Of a DNA stretch of 64,000 bases, positions 8,965 through 17,733 are shown in pieces (the stretch's first letter is position 1; the number at the start of each line of letters is the position of its first letter). The stretch covers positions 600,860 through 664,859 of the forward strand of contig NZ_NMQW01000002.1 of the NCBI RefSeq assembly GCF_002234615.1, read 5' to 3'. The notes beneath the pieces were generated by a model. It ran no database searches. It had not been told where the DNA came from and saw only the letters and a list, made by a program, of their open reading frames with translations. A program made the translations under genes and the position numbers. The DNA is from Paenibacillus rigui. Its GTDB lineage: Bacteria; Bacillota; Bacilli; Paenibacillales; NBRC-103111.

Positions 8965-9375
8965 CTACTTGACTCGATTAGGCGTGACTTCGATTTCTTC
9001 CACCTTGTCCGATCCCTTGAAAATGACATCATGGATATGCACATTAACCTGAACTACACTTAATCCAGTCATGGACTCAATCGCATGCTTTACATTTTGC
9101 TGTACACCGGAAGCTACCTCTGGAATTCGGGTTCCAAACTCAATGACGACGGATACGTCAATAGCGGCCTCTTTCTGACCTACATCCACCTTCACGCCTT
9201 TGGATAAGTTCTTGCGACCTAACAGCTCCGCGATACCGCCGGCAAATCCCCCGCTCATCCCGGCAACGCCAGGCACTTCAATTGTAGCCATCCCTGCAAT
9301 GATTTCAATAACCTCCGGGGCAATTTGAATCGTCCCCATATCGGTTTTTTCATAATCGGCTGCTACGATCGTCAT
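8965..9375 (-). CDS. Asp23/YqhY-family envelope stress protein
   Basis: A 136-aa Asp23-domain protein: MGTIQIAPEVIEIIAGMATIEVPGVAG at the N-terminus and the VVQVNVHIHDVIF strand near the C-terminus are typical. In Bacillus its orthologue YqhY is co-encoded with accB-accC and is linked to acetyl-CoA carboxylase control; in Staphylococcus Asp23 is a membrane-associated alkaline-shock protein. The ATG at 9375 follows AAGGAGGATC, ruling out the longer frame. It is 134 bases downstream of accC in the same direction. Confidence 0.9.
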   Translation of the reverse strand: MTIVAADYEKTDMGTIQIAPEVIEIIAGMATIEVPGVAGMSGGFAGGIAELLGRKNLSKGVKVDVGQKEAAIDVSVVIEFGTRIPEVASGVQQNVKHAIESMTGLSVVQVNVHIHDVIFKGSDKVEEIEVTPNRVK

Positions 9376-9509
9376 AAACGGATCCTCCTTGGAAGTTTTG
9401 TGAGTGATCAAGCATTGTTACCTGCTTACCTCTATGCATATGCGCATTTCCACAAAACTTGTCTTATCTTCTACTATACCATTTCCCAAAAAATATGACA
9501 AATTACGGA

Positions 9510-10868
9510 TTACGAATTAGGGTCATCCACGTCATGCTCTTCCAGGAATTTGATGTCAAAATCGCCTGCTAAAAATTTCTTGTGCTCCAGGAGCTTCAGA
9601 TGAAATGGAATGGTCGAATGAATGCCTTCAATCGTAAATTCCGATAGCGCCCGTTTCATCCGTTGGACCGCTTCCTCCCTCGTCTTGCCCCATACGATCA
9701 GCTTCGCGATCATGGAGTCATAGTGCGGGGAGATGGTATATCCGGGGTAAGCCGCGCTGTCCACCCGAACGCCAAAGCCTCCCGGCGGCAAATAAAATTG
9801 AATTTGTCCCGCGGACGGCATGAAGTTACGTGTCGAGTCCTCGGCATTAATCCGGCACTCAATTGCCCAACCGTCAATCTCCACTTCATCCTGGGTAAAA
9901 GAGAGAGGTTCTCCCTCGGCTACGTGAATCATTTCTTTGATAATGTCAACACCTGTAATCAATTCGGTTACCGGGTGCTCAACCTGAATTCGAGTGTTCA
10001 TCTCCATGAAATAAAACTGTCCGTCGGCTCCAAGCAAAAACTCCAGGGTGCCTGCGCCGGAATAATTCACAGCTTTGGCTGCACGAACCGCAGCATCCCC
10101 CATCCGTTTACGGATATCCGGGGTCAGAATCGGACAAGGCGCCTCCTCGACCAGCTTCTGGCGTCTGCGCTGTACCGAGCAATCCCGTTCGCCGAGATGG
10201 ACCACGTTGCCGTGCTTATCGGCTAATATTTGAATTTCAACGTGCTTCATGCCCGTTAAATATTTTTCCAAATAAACGCCCGCATTGCCGAATGCTTTTT
10301 GCGCTTCCTGCTGGGCGGTAGTAATCTGTTGAATGAGCATTTCTTCGTCATCCGCAATACGGATCCCTTTACCTCCGCCACCTGCTGTCGCTTTGATGAT
10401 GACAGGATATCCGATTTCACGTCCGAGACGAATTGCTTCGTCCATATCCTCAACCAGACCGTCGGAGCCAGGGATAACAGGAACGCCCGCATCCTTCATG
10501 GTTTGCTTGGCGACCGACTTGTCACCCATCCGGCTAATAGCGTCCGGGGACGGTCCGATAAATGTAATGTTGCAGCTTTCGCAAATCTCTGCAAAGTCAG
10601 CATTCTCCGCCAAAAATCCGTAGCCCGGATGAATCGCGTCGGTATCCGTCAGGGTGGCGACGCTCATGATATTGGTCAGGTTCAAGTAACTGTCTTTGGA
10701 TAGGGTTGGTCCGATGCAGTAGGCCTCGTCCGCCAATCTAACATGCAGTGCGTTGCGGTCTGCTTCGGAATATACGGCCACCGTGGAAATGCCCAGCTCG
10801 CGGCAGGCGCGAATGATGCGGACAGCGATTTCACCACGGTTGGCGATTAATACTTTTTGAAACTTCAA
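9510..10868 (-). CDS. accC: Acetyl-CoA carboxylase, biotin carboxylase subunit
   Basis: AccC carboxylates the biotin on AccB using ATP and bicarbonate, the first half of malonyl-CoA formation. The 452-aa protein has the N-terminal [22 protein letters not shown], the glycine-rich ATP lid GGGGKGIRI, the [18 protein letters not shown] segment and the catalytic [14 protein letters not shown]. It starts at TTG (10868) behind GGAGGAG. Upstream, between it and accB, are two strong hairpins. Confidence 0.97.
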   Translation of the reverse strand: MKFQKVLIANRGEIAVRIIRACRELGISTVAVYSEADRNALHVRLADEAYCIGPTLSKDSYLNLTNIMSVATLTDTDAIHPGYGFLAENADFAEICESCNITFIGPSPDAISRMGDKSVAKQTMKDAGVPVIPGSDGLVEDMDEAIRLGREIGYPVIIKATAGGGGKGIRIADDEEMLIQQITTAQQEAQKAFGNAGVYLEKYLTGMKHVEIQILADKHGNVVHLGERDCSVQRRRQKLVEEAPCPILTPDIRKRMGDAAVRAAKAVNYSGAGTLEFLLGADGQFYFMEMNTRIQVEHPVTELITGVDIIKEMIHVAEGEPLSFTQDEVEIDGWAIECRINAEDSTRNFMPSAGQIQFYLPPGGFGVRVDSAAYPGYTISPHYDSMIAKLIVWGKTREEAVQRMKRALSEFTIEGIHSTIPFHLKLLEHKKFLAGDFDIKFLEEHDVDDPNS

Positions 10869-10883
10869 TGGGTTCTCCTCCTG

Positions 10884-10948
10884 AGAGCTTTTCCGTAGGA
10901 AAAGCTTTCTTCGTAAGCGTAATGCTTGAGTTTTGCGAATGCAAAACT
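10884..10948. repeat. Two adjacent hairpins in the accB-accC spacer
   Basis: The 115-base spacer holds one near-perfect palindrome with a 3-base loop (10884-10910, arms GAGCTTTTCC/GGAAAAGCTTTC) and a perfect 8-bp-arm hairpin, AGTTTTGC-GAAT-GCAAAACT (10929-10948). TTCGTAAGC also recurs directly on either side of the second hairpin (10919 and 10951). There is no U tract, so these look like processing or stability elements, or a small family of palindromic repeats. Confidence 0.65.
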
Positions 10949-10983
10949 GGCTTCGTAAGCATCTTCTGAGCTTTGCTCGTGAA

Positions 10984-11475
10984 TTATTCCGGTCTTACAA
11001 GGAACAAAGGTTGTCCGTACTCAACAAGCTGGCCGTTTTCTACCAGCACTTCAACGATCTCACCTTTGATTTCGGCTTCGATTTCGTTCATCAGTTTCAT
11101 CGCCTCGATAATGCATACTACCGATTTTTCCTTTACCTTGCTGCCTTTGGCAACGAATGCCGCAGCACCAGGCGACGGAGCTTCGTAGAACGTACCCACC
11201 ATTGGGGAAGCGATGGTATGTAGGTTGCTGTCCACAGCCGGAAGTTTATCTGCTGCAGGAACAGAAGGTGCAGCAGCTTGTACGACAGGAGCTGCTTGCT
11301 GTACGGCTGCTTGCGCATATGAGGGTTGAGCAGACACTGAAGATACAATAACGGACTCCGTTTTATTAGGTTTACGAATAAAAAGGCGGGAGCCTTCGTT
11401 TTCAATTTCTAATTCTTGTAAAGAACTTTCGTCGATCAATTTGATCAATTCTTTAATCTCGCTTAGTTTAAACAC
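10984..11475 (-). CDS. accB: Acetyl-CoA carboxylase biotin carboxyl carrier protein
   Basis: The 163-aa carrier has an N-terminal domain ([24 protein letters not shown]), an Ala/Pro/Gln-rich flexible linker (about 45-80) and the C-terminal biotinyl domain with the acceptor Lys in [11 protein letters not shown]. It shuttles carboxybiotin between AccC and the carboxyltransferase. The start is the GTG at 11475; a GTG three codons earlier overlaps the Shine-Dalgarno GAAGGAG and is unlikely. Confidence 0.96.
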   Translation of the reverse strand: MFKLSEIKELIKLIDESSLQELEIENEGSRLFIRKPNKTESVIVSSVSAQPSYAQAAVQQAAPVVQAAAPSVPAADKLPAVDSNLHTIASPMVGTFYEAPSPGAAAFVAKGSKVKEKSVVCIIEAMKLMNEIEAEIKGEIVEVLVENGQLVEYGQPLFLVRPE

Positions 11476-11501
11476 TAGATTCACTCCTTCAACGATGGTG
11501 A

Positions 11502-11522
11502 AACAACGACGTTGTTATTATA
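11502..11522 (-). promoter_or_regulatory. accBC promoter with palindromic operator-like site
   Basis: TATAAT (11517-11522, minus strand) is preceded by a TG-like extended -10 and AT-rich sequence without a good -35. A perfect 15-base palindrome, AACAACGACGTTGTT (11502-11516), begins immediately downstream, covering the expected start site, where a bound repressor would block initiation. It does not match the Bacillus FapR operator I know. The rest of the 254-base gap up to 11738 shows nothing else distinct. Confidence 0.5.
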
Positions 11523-11738
11523 ACACAATATTATTTTAATAAAAGAGTTTCTTCATTCTTTGCTAAGGTGCATTGTTAACGCTTTTTCAATAAAAATGAT
11601 TCCTTTGTTTCGTCACGAACTTAGTGCATTCCCACAGAGCAGCATACGACCAGACAAGCACCCAGTTATCAAAGAAAGAATATCATAACTGACCAATGAA
11701 TAACTTAGATTGTTGAAAAAGTAAACGGAGGTGAAGCC

Positions 11739-13025
11739 ATGCAAATCCATGTTGTGCAATCTGGTGAGTCGCTTTATCAGCTCTCACGCGTTTATGGAGT
11801 TCCCCTTGAGACCATTGCAGCAACGAATGAGGTCCCTGTAAATAAGACATTGGTCGTAGGACAGGCATTGGTCATACCTATTACCGGAAGTTATTACTGG
11901 GTGCATCCAGGTGATACGATTTATAGTGTTGCACATAAAGTCGGGACCGATGTGCAAACCCTTGCTGAAGTTAATCATTTGAATCTAAACTACACTTTAC
12001 CGGTCGGATTGAGGCTTTATGTTCCCCAAAAACCACGCCGTACTGCGGAAATCAATGCTTATATCGAGCCTACGGGAAATGAGTTTTCACCCCACCTTAT
12101 ACAATCGGCTAGCGATGCAGCCCCTCATGTAACTTACTTAGCTCCATTTAGCTTCCGGATCCAGCGGGACGGGTCTTTGCAAGCGCCCCCAATGGATGAT
12201 CTCTATACCGTTGCAGGTCAACATCACGTCACCTTAATGATGGTCGTAACCAATCTGGAAAAAAATCAATTTAGCGCAGAACTTGGCAGCATTATATTAA
12301 ATAACGAACAACACCAAAATGCTTTACTCGAAAATATACTGCGTACGGCAAAGCAATTCGATTTTCGGGATATCCATTTTGATATTGAGCATTTACATCC
12401 AAAAGATAAGGAAGCCTACAATGCATTCTTACGGAAAGCCTCAAATGTTATTCATCGGGAAGGATATTTAATGTCCACAGCCTTGGCCCCGAAAACAAGC
12501 GCAGCTCAATCAGGGGCATGGTATACTGCCCATGATTATAAAGCACATGGACAAATTGCTGATTTTGTTATCATTATGACATACGAGTGGGGGTATAGCG
12601 GAGGGCCGCCTATGCCGGTGTCTCCCATTGGTCCGGTCAGAAAAGTACTGGAATATGCCATAACTGAAATGCCTGCCTCCAAAATTATGATGGGCCAAAA
12701 TTTATACGGGTATGATTGGACACTCCCTTTTGTTCAAGGGGGACCATTTGCCAGGGCGATAAGCCCCCAGTCGGCTATTGATTTGGCCAGAAGAGAAAAC
12801 CAAGATATAAAGTATGATTATATTGCACAGGCACCACATTTTCAGTATCAAGATAATCGTGGAAAACAACACATTGTGTGGTTTGAAGATGCGCGTTCCA
12901 TTCAGGCAAAGTTTAATCTAGTGAAAGAACTAGGTCTCCGTGGCATCAGCTACTGGAAACTTGGGCTTCGTTTTCCTCAAAACTGGTTGTTAATTGAAAG
13001 CAATTTTGAGGTTGTAAAAAGATAG
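11739..13025 (+). CDS. LysM-GH18 spore peptidoglycan hydrolase (YaaH/SleL type)
   Basis: The 428-aa protein has two N-terminal LysM repeats (about 2-46 and 50-94: IHVVQSGESLYQLSRVYGVP and YYWVHPGDTIYSVAHKVGT) and a C-terminal glycoside hydrolase family 18 domain. The GH18 catalytic strand is FRDIHFDIEHL, with the acid Glu near residue 215. SleL/YaaH enzymes cleave N-acetylglucosaminyl bonds in spore cortex during germination. There is no signal peptide, which is usual for LysM spore-coat enzymes. GGAGGTGAAGCC precedes the ATG. It is convergent with a GerPF-like gene. Confidence 0.9.
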   Translation: MQIHVVQSGESLYQLSRVYGVPLETIAATNEVPVNKTLVVGQALVIPITGSYYWVHPGDTIYSVAHKVGTDVQTLAEVNHLNLNYTLPVGLRLYVPQKPRRTAEINAYIEPTGNEFSPHLIQSASDAAPHVTYLAPFSFRIQRDGSLQAPPMDDLYTVAGQHHVTLMMVVTNLEKNQFSAELGSIILNNEQHQNALLENILRTAKQFDFRDIHFDIEHLHPKDKEAYNAFLRKASNVIHREGYLMSTALAPKTSAAQSGAWYTAHDYKAHGQIADFVIIMTYEWGYSGGPPMPVSPIGPVRKVLEYAITEMPASKIMMGQNLYGYDWTLPFVQGGPFARAISPQSAIDLARRENQDIKYDYIAQAPHFQYQDNRGKQHIVWFEDARSIQAKFNLVKELGLRGISYWKLGLRFPQNWLLIESNFEVVKR

Positions 13026-13051
13026 GGGCCCTTAACAAAAAGGCCCTTTTT
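13025..13051 (+). terminator. Terminator after the LysM-GH18 gene
   Basis: GGGCC...GGCCC hairpin directly after the stop codon, followed by five T. Confidence 0.75.
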
Positions 13052-13104
13052 GACTACTATGTTGGAAGCCCCATCTGACTAAGGGGTATTATGGTACTTC
13101 GACA

Positions 13105-13332
13105 TCACACAACGGCTGTACTGGCACCATCTACAACATCCGGGTCCAATGTGTTGGTGCTGCTGGCCTGGTTGTTCGAAACGGCACCGAAGGCATCCCC
13201 TGGAGAGAACGAAGCGGCTCCACCGTAGTTTTTCGAGGAACTTGATAAGTTAATGCAAGCGGTATCGCCGATCTGAATGTTCGAGCCCTGACTTACGCTG
13301 TTAATTTTAATATTTCCGACAATTGAAGGCAT
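13105..13332 (-). CDS. GerPF/GerPA-like spore germination protein
   Basis: The 75-aa protein begins MPSIVGNIKINSVSQGSNIQIGD and contains GDAFGAVSNNQASSTNTLDPDVVD, matching the GerPA/GerPF pattern (MPxIVG...GSxxFxxGD...SATNTxDPDV). GerP proteins help germinants pass the spore coat. Here it stands alone rather than in a six-gene gerP operon. The ATG at 13332 follows GGAAGAGG and excludes the longer frame. A sigma-K-like promoter lies upstream. Confidence 0.8.
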   Translation of the reverse strand: MPSIVGNIKINSVSQGSNIQIGDTACINLSSSSKNYGGAASFSPGDAFGAVSNNQASSTNTLDPDVVDGASTAVV

Positions 13333-13369
13333 GGGAGTACCTCTTCCTTCATATTTGACTTCCTTCTTC

Positions 13370-13396
13370 ATTGTATGGGGATAATCGCCCAAATGT
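13370..13396 (-). promoter_or_regulatory. Sigma-K-like promoter for the GerPF-like gene
   Basis: On the minus strand AC (13395-13396), a 17-base spacer and CATACAAT (13370-13377) resemble the mother-cell sigma-K pattern (AC, then CATA-like -10), as expected for coat-stage genes. Confidence 0.45.
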
Positions 13397-13439
13397 CACC
13401 CCTATCGCCCGACAGATGCGGTAGGATGATAAATGAAAC

Positions 13440-13465
13440 AAGAGCCCGGTGCGGACCGGGCTCTT
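13440..13465 (-). terminator. Terminator of the spoIIIA operon
   Basis: Perfect 10-bp arms AAGAGCCCGG/CCGGGCTCTT with a 6-base loop, 30 bases after the spoIIIAH stop, followed by GTTTCATTT on the minus strand. Confidence 0.8.
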
Positions 13466-13494
13466 CGCTTTCAAACGATATTCAGCCAACGAGC

Positions 13495-14322
13495 TTAAGG
13501 AACATAAGTGACAACAATGCTTTCCGGCCCAACTTTCATTTCCTGCATCACTTTCTCAACGATGGTTACGGCTTGGCTTTTTTGCAGATTGCTGCTTTGA
13601 ACGGTAACCTTCCATTTATTGGCGTCCTGCGTAATAATGGCATTGGCAAAGTCTTTGGTCAGAGCATCCTCCAGGTTGCTGACCTTCGCTTCCGTATCCT
13701 GAATTTTTCTAAGCTCAGCTTCAGCGTTGGCAGCAGCCTCAGGCGTTTGCTTCGGATCAGCGAGAATGGTCAGCCATTTTTCAGAAAGCTTAGACAAGTC
13801 CTCATTGCGCTTCAAGCTCAAGCTGTCGAAGTAGCTTTGTCCTTGCTTTGCTTGCGTCTGTACTTGCTGGAGCACCTTGGCATCGGCGGCGGAGACGGCA
13901 CCTGCTGCGGCTGTAGGCTGTGCGGCTTTGGGATCGGACTTGGCATCGCTTTTGGTGTCAGGCTTGGCATTGGTCGCCTCATCGGCCTTCGCTTTCGAGC
14001 CTTCATCTGTTTTCGTGCTGCTTGATTTTTGCTCAGGCTTGGTGTTGGCTGCAGGCTGCTGCTTCGCATCCGGCGCTGTCGCAGCACCAGTTTTGGCGTC
14101 GGTTTTCGTGTCTACAGGCGTTTGCTTGCCGTTCAGGTCGTTTGTGTTAACAACGATTTCCTTCACGGATGTGCCCGTCTTTGCATCCGATGCATTTTTA
14201 ACTTCTCCTGTGGAAGAGATTTGCAGGTTGTTTACGTCTTCCGTAAAGAGATAGTAAGCTGACAGGACTACCATCAGGCTCAGCATGGAAACCAGCCAAA
14301 TTGTTTGTCTTTTCGCGTTCAT
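13495..14322 (-). CDS. spoIIIAH: Stage III sporulation protein AH
   Basis: SpoIIIAH is the mother-cell partner of forespore SpoIIQ in the feeding-tube channel. The 275-aa protein has one N-terminal membrane helix (about 7-26) and a C-terminal ring-building domain (about 160-275) ending in MQEMKVGPESIVVTYVP. Between them lies a roughly 110-residue low-complexity linker rich in Ala, Lys, Asp, Thr and Gln, much longer than in B. subtilis (218 aa total). It is the last of eight genes and a terminator follows. Confidence 0.95.
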   Translation of the reverse strand: MNAKRQTIWLVSMLSLMVVLSAYYLFTEDVNNLQISSTGEVKNASDAKTGTSVKEIVVNTNDLNGKQTPVDTKTDAKTGAATAPDAKQQPAANTKPEQKSSSTKTDEGSKAKADEATNAKPDTKSDAKSDPKAAQPTAAAGAVSAADAKVLQQVQTQAKQGQSYFDSLSLKRNEDLSKLSEKWLTILADPKQTPEAAANAEAELRKIQDTEAKVSNLEDALTKDFANAIITQDANKWKVTVQSSNLQKSQAVTIVEKVMQEMKVGPESIVVTYVP

Positions 14323-14367
14323 TTGTATTCCTCCCTAAGGTTTTATAAAATTTCATATACTTATGAA

Positions 14368-15003
14368 TTATTGCTTTCGCGGAAGTACCGAGATCCGGTG
14401 CGCCGGAACATCCAGCCCACGCTCTACAGCCTCCGTAATCATTTTTTTGACCGTTAAATTCTCGGCCCCTGTCGCAACGACGACAACTCCCCTGATTTTC
14501 GGTTTAATGGTTTTCAGCACAAGCGGCTGCTTACCGCCCGAAACCTCGTACAGCACAACCTCTCCATCCCGCGTCACATTCGTAATGTGCCGTGTAGCCC
14601 CTTTTTCATCCTTTTCGTTGGTCACCTGCTGCGTTTCCTTCGAGTTGTGCTCCACCGCAATTTCCTCCGTCGATTCAATCGTGACCAGAACTTCCACATC
14701 TCCGACTGCGACGATTTTCGATAAAATCTCTTTGAGCTGCGATTCATAAGCATCCTCATAATCTTTAAAGGAGCTTTGCTCTTTATTCGGGCTATTCTTA
14801 AATACAGCTTTGGCTGATGGGTCCGGAGAAGCACGCCCTTCGCTGATGGGATCAACGTCCTTCACTGTAATGAAAGAGTTGAGGATCATAAACGCCGCTC
14901 CAACCAAACCCATCAGCAGCAGCCACCGAAACGTCGTCACCCGCTTCGTGCCGTTCGGGCCCCCGCCTAACCATTTTTCCAGCCATTTCATCATATTTCC
15001 CAT
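14368..15003 (-). CDS. spoIIIAG: Stage III sporulation protein AG
   Basis: A 211-aa protein with an N-terminal membrane helix (about 21-43) and a C-terminal domain of the kind that forms the large SpoIIIAG ring, with the characteristic RGVVVVATGAENLTVKKMITEAVE near residue 175. The ATG at 15003 is chosen because AAGGAGGTGAGC lies before it; the longer reading begins in the spacer. It is 31 bases after spoIIIAF. Confidence 0.94.
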   Translation of the reverse strand: MGNMMKWLEKWLGGGPNGTKRVTTFRWLLLMGLVGAAFMILNSFITVKDVDPISEGRASPDPSAKAVFKNSPNKEQSSFKDYEDAYESQLKEILSKIVAVGDVEVLVTIESTEEIAVEHNSKETQQVTNEKDEKGATRHITNVTRDGEVVLYEVSGGKQPLVLKTIKPKIRGVVVVATGAENLTVKKMITEAVERGLDVPAHRISVLPRKQ

Positions 15004-15034
15004 GTGCTCACCTCCTTCACTTGTCAATCCAAAG

Positions 15035-15772
15035 CTACGATTTTATTTGGCCGGATATCATATCCACCGTTACCCGATCCAGCGGAACCTGCCATTCTTG
15101 CAGTAATAGCATACGAATTTGCGTCTGCTCCTTCTCAAAGCCGGCTGACGCTGGAGCCCCGGCCGCCTTATCCGTTTCAGCCGCTTTCGATTGCGGCGCG
15201 ACGCGGATATCAACAGGCTGGATCGGTTTCACTGTCACAGCGCTCTGCTTGCCCTCTGAGGAAGGAGACGATTTGGCTGGATGCTGCGGAGCCGCCTTTA
15301 CAAAAACATGGCTTATCACCATCTGGCCCTGGTCATCTTTTGCCGTTTCAACCTGTATTTGCTGGACTTTTACCCCAGCCTGCTGCTCTATCGTTTTTTT
15401 CATGAGTGTACTCATTTGCTGCTGCATCAGCTTCAGGGATTGCTCTTCCTGTCGATTCTTCAGCTGCTCCGCCTGCTGTTGGATTGTGCTCAGCGGCTGC
15501 ATGGTCGCTGAATTCGCTTGTTTGGCATCCGATGCGAATAGATTCAGCCCGCTCGAGCTGCTTTGACGCATCGCTTTTGCCAGCTGCTCATTTATGGTTC
15601 CTTCCTTTTGAAATATGGAAAATAACGGCTGCAGCAGGATTAATAAAATGAATAGGCCTATAACGGTTTTTACATACCTCTGCATCGTTTGACTGGGCAG
15701 CAGGATATCCACAAACGTGGCAAGTAAAATAATGAGAACAATCGATTTAAGCCAGCCGCTAAGCCAATCCAA
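15035..15772 (-). CDS. spoIIIAF: Stage III sporulation protein AF
   Basis: The 245-aa protein has two N-terminal membrane helices (about 7-25 and 36-54, MDWLSGWLKSIVLIILLATF...) and a soluble domain with Gln-rich coiled coil (about 95-140). It is a component of the mother-cell membrane channel complex. It starts at TTG behind GAGGGGG. It is longer than the B. subtilis protein (about 206 aa) because of a central low-complexity stretch (about 165-215). Confidence 0.93.
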   Translation of the reverse strand: MDWLSGWLKSIVLIILLATFVDILLPSQTMQRYVKTVIGLFILLILLQPLFSIFQKEGTINEQLAKAMRQSSSSGLNLFASDAKQANSATMQPLSTIQQQAEQLKNRQEEQSLKLMQQQMSTLMKKTIEQQAGVKVQQIQVETAKDDQGQMVISHVFVKAAPQHPAKSSPSSEGKQSAVTVKPIQPVDIRVAPQSKAAETDKAAGAPASAGFEKEQTQIRMLLLQEWQVPLDRVTVDMISGQIKS

Positions 15773-15797
15773 GGTGATCGTCCCCCTCGCTGCCGGT

Positions 15798-17018
15798 TCA
15801 ACGCATCATGACGGAGAGATTGCCGGCAGTAATTAAGATGGTGATGGCCAAGAAAAACATCAATCCGACGACCGCCAGGGCGGCAAAAACGTATATCAGG
15901 CTTTTTCCTATCGTTTCCAGGCAAGCAATCATCGGATTATCTCCTAACGGCTGCATAATCGCCGCGGAAATATTGTATATGAAGGCAAGCGCCATTATTT
16001 TCAAAGCGGGAAAAGCACACAGCATTAAGATGATTACAACCCCTACAAGGCCGACCGCATTTTTGACTAACAGCGAGGCCCCGATTACCGTTTCGGAAGC
16101 ATCGGAGAACATACGCCCGACGACCGGCACGAAATTGCCCGCAATATATTTGGCCGTTCGGATCGTCACGCCATCCGCCACCGCACTGCTCGCTCCTCGA
16201 ACGGAAATGACGCCGAGAAACACGGTTACGAAAACGCCGAGGCAGCCGACACTGATTGTCCGAAGCAGATTGGCAAGCTGTGTCACCTTGTATTTGTCCG
16301 ACAACGAGCTCACAATATGCAGGACGGCCGAGAAGAAAAGCAGCGGGAACACGATCAGGTAAATGGCGGTTCCTACGGCATGGATCATAAATACGATCAA
16401 TGGGTGCATAACAGAGACCGACACCACATTCCCCATACTGGCGAGCAGCGTCAACAGCAGCGGAATGACGGCTACCATAAAATGAATCATGTCGGAAATC
16501 GCCGTCTTCGCATATCCGATAGCAACGCTAAAGCTGTTGATCGCCATAATCATGAGCACCATGAAGGTAATGGCGTAAGCAATTTTACTGACTGTATTTT
16601 TCTCAAAAGAGCTTTGCAGCGTCTCCAGCAGCATACTGAACATGGTCAAAACGACGATGGAGGCGAGCAGCTTGCCGTTGTACATCAGCTCATGAAAAAA
16701 GTAACGGAAGATAGCTGAAAAGATCGAAGACATATCGATTTGCTTTGTTCCTGTTAAGAGCTCCATCAAAGTCGGCGTTTTGTTATCCGGAAAATAACCG
16801 CCGTATTTGTGCATCAGCTGGCTCCAATACTGCTCCACCGGATCCATCTGCAGCCTTTCGGCTTGCTCCTTGATCAACTGCTCTACCGGTGTTGAGGCTT
16901 CAGCTGCATCGCCGATTGCCGCCCCCGTCCAGCCCGCGAAAAGCATCAGGACGACGATGAAACGGAGTGCATGCCATCGAGCCGGTATGGATAGTACAGG
17001 GAAACCGTTCTGCGTCAT
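15798..17018 (-). CDS. spoIIIAE: Stage III sporulation protein AE
   Basis: The 406-aa polytopic protein has an N-terminal signal-like segment, an extracytoplasmic region (about 30-95) and at least seven hydrophobic helices. It is the multi-pass channel component of the SpoIIIA complex. The ATG at 17018 is preferred over an in-frame TTG that abuts the AGGAG. It lies between spoIIIAD and spoIIIAF with short gaps. Confidence 0.94.
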   Translation of the reverse strand: MTQNGFPVLSIPARWHALRFIVVLMLFAGWTGAAIGDAAEASTPVEQLIKEQAERLQMDPVEQYWSQLMHKYGGYFPDNKTPTLMELLTGTKQIDMSSIFSAIFRYFFHELMYNGKLLASIVVLTMFSMLLETLQSSFEKNTVSKIAYAITFMVLMIMAINSFSVAIGYAKTAISDMIHFMVAVIPLLLTLLASMGNVVSVSVMHPLIVFMIHAVGTAIYLIVFPLLFFSAVLHIVSSLSDKYKVTQLANLLRTISVGCLGVFVTVFLGVISVRGASSAVADGVTIRTAKYIAGNFVPVVGRMFSDASETVIGASLLVKNAVGLVGVVIILMLCAFPALKIMALAFIYNISAAIMQPLGDNPMIACLETIGKSLIYVFAALAVVGLMFFLAITILITAGNLSVMMR

Positions 17019-17058
17019 ATGCGTCAACTCCTGGTACTTGAGACTATGGTGGTGCGAA

Positions 17059-17448
17059 TTACGCTGGAAGCAGCTTCACGACGGTTTCAATGATCACGGA
17101 CACGATGGGAATGGCCATCACCATAATCAAAATTTTGCCGGACAGCTCAATTTTGGAGGCAATGGATTCTTGCCCTGCGTCTCTCACAATTTGTGCGCCA
17201 AATTCTGCGATATAGGCAATGCCGATGATTTTAAGAATGGTTTTGAGAAATATCAGGTTGATGTTCGCTTTCAGCGCCAAGTCCTCTAGCACATGAATGA
17301 CGGATGTAATTTTACCGATCAGAAACAAAAAGATGGTGATCCCTGTAAAAGCGGTAAGCAGGAACGCAAACATCGGTTTTTGCTCTTTGACGATGAGCAC
17401 CAGTATCGTGGCGATTAAGCCAAGACCTACGATTTGTACGATCTCCAA
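17059..17448 (-). CDS. spoIIIAD: Stage III sporulation protein AD
   Basis: A 129-aa membrane protein with four hydrophobic segments, starting MEIVQIVGLGLIATILVLIV, typical of SpoIIIAD. It is part of the SpoIIIA secretion-like complex. Translation starts at TTG with AGGTGAAG upstream. It follows spoIIIAC by 16 bases. Confidence 0.95.
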   Translation of the reverse strand: MEIVQIVGLGLIATILVLIVKEQKPMFAFLLTAFTGITIFLFLIGKITSVIHVLEDLALKANINLIFLKTILKIIGIAYIAEFGAQIVRDAGQESIASKIELSGKILIMVMAIPIVSVIIETVVKLLPA

Positions 17449-17464
17449 GACGCTTCACCTACAT

Positions 17465-17668
17465 CTACTGGAATAAAAAGATGGTTTTGATTTCCTTGAA
17501 CAAGCTGTCTAAGAGGTTAACGACCATAAACAACACGACGACAAAACCGATGACCGTCACCCAATGCGCCATATCCTCTTTTCCCATCTGCTTCAGGACG
17601 GTATGTATCATCGCGATAATGATCCCGATGCCGGCAATCTGAAATATCGCGTTCACATCTACGTTCAT
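17465..17668 (-). CDS. spoIIIAC: Stage III sporulation protein AC
   Basis: A 67-aa protein with two membrane helices starting MNVDVNAIFQIAGIGIIIAM, the compact SpoIIIAC form. The start at 17668 has AGGTGAGGTG before it, so the longer 82-codon frame is not the gene. Confidence 0.95.
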   Translation of the reverse strand: MNVDVNAIFQIAGIGIIIAMIHTVLKQMGKEDMAHWVTVIGFVVVLFMVVNLLDSLFKEIKTIFLFQ

Positions 17669-17733
17669 TCGTTGCACCTCACCTCTAGCCTTTAACTTTC
17701 CTTCATTAAACAAGTCCCTTAGCCGATGCCTTA

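Noticed and set aside
12060..12160. CRISPR array or tRNA anywhere in the window
   Set aside because: No regularly spaced direct repeats and no cloverleaf-like sequences with CCA were noticed; this position is only a placeholder for the whole window.
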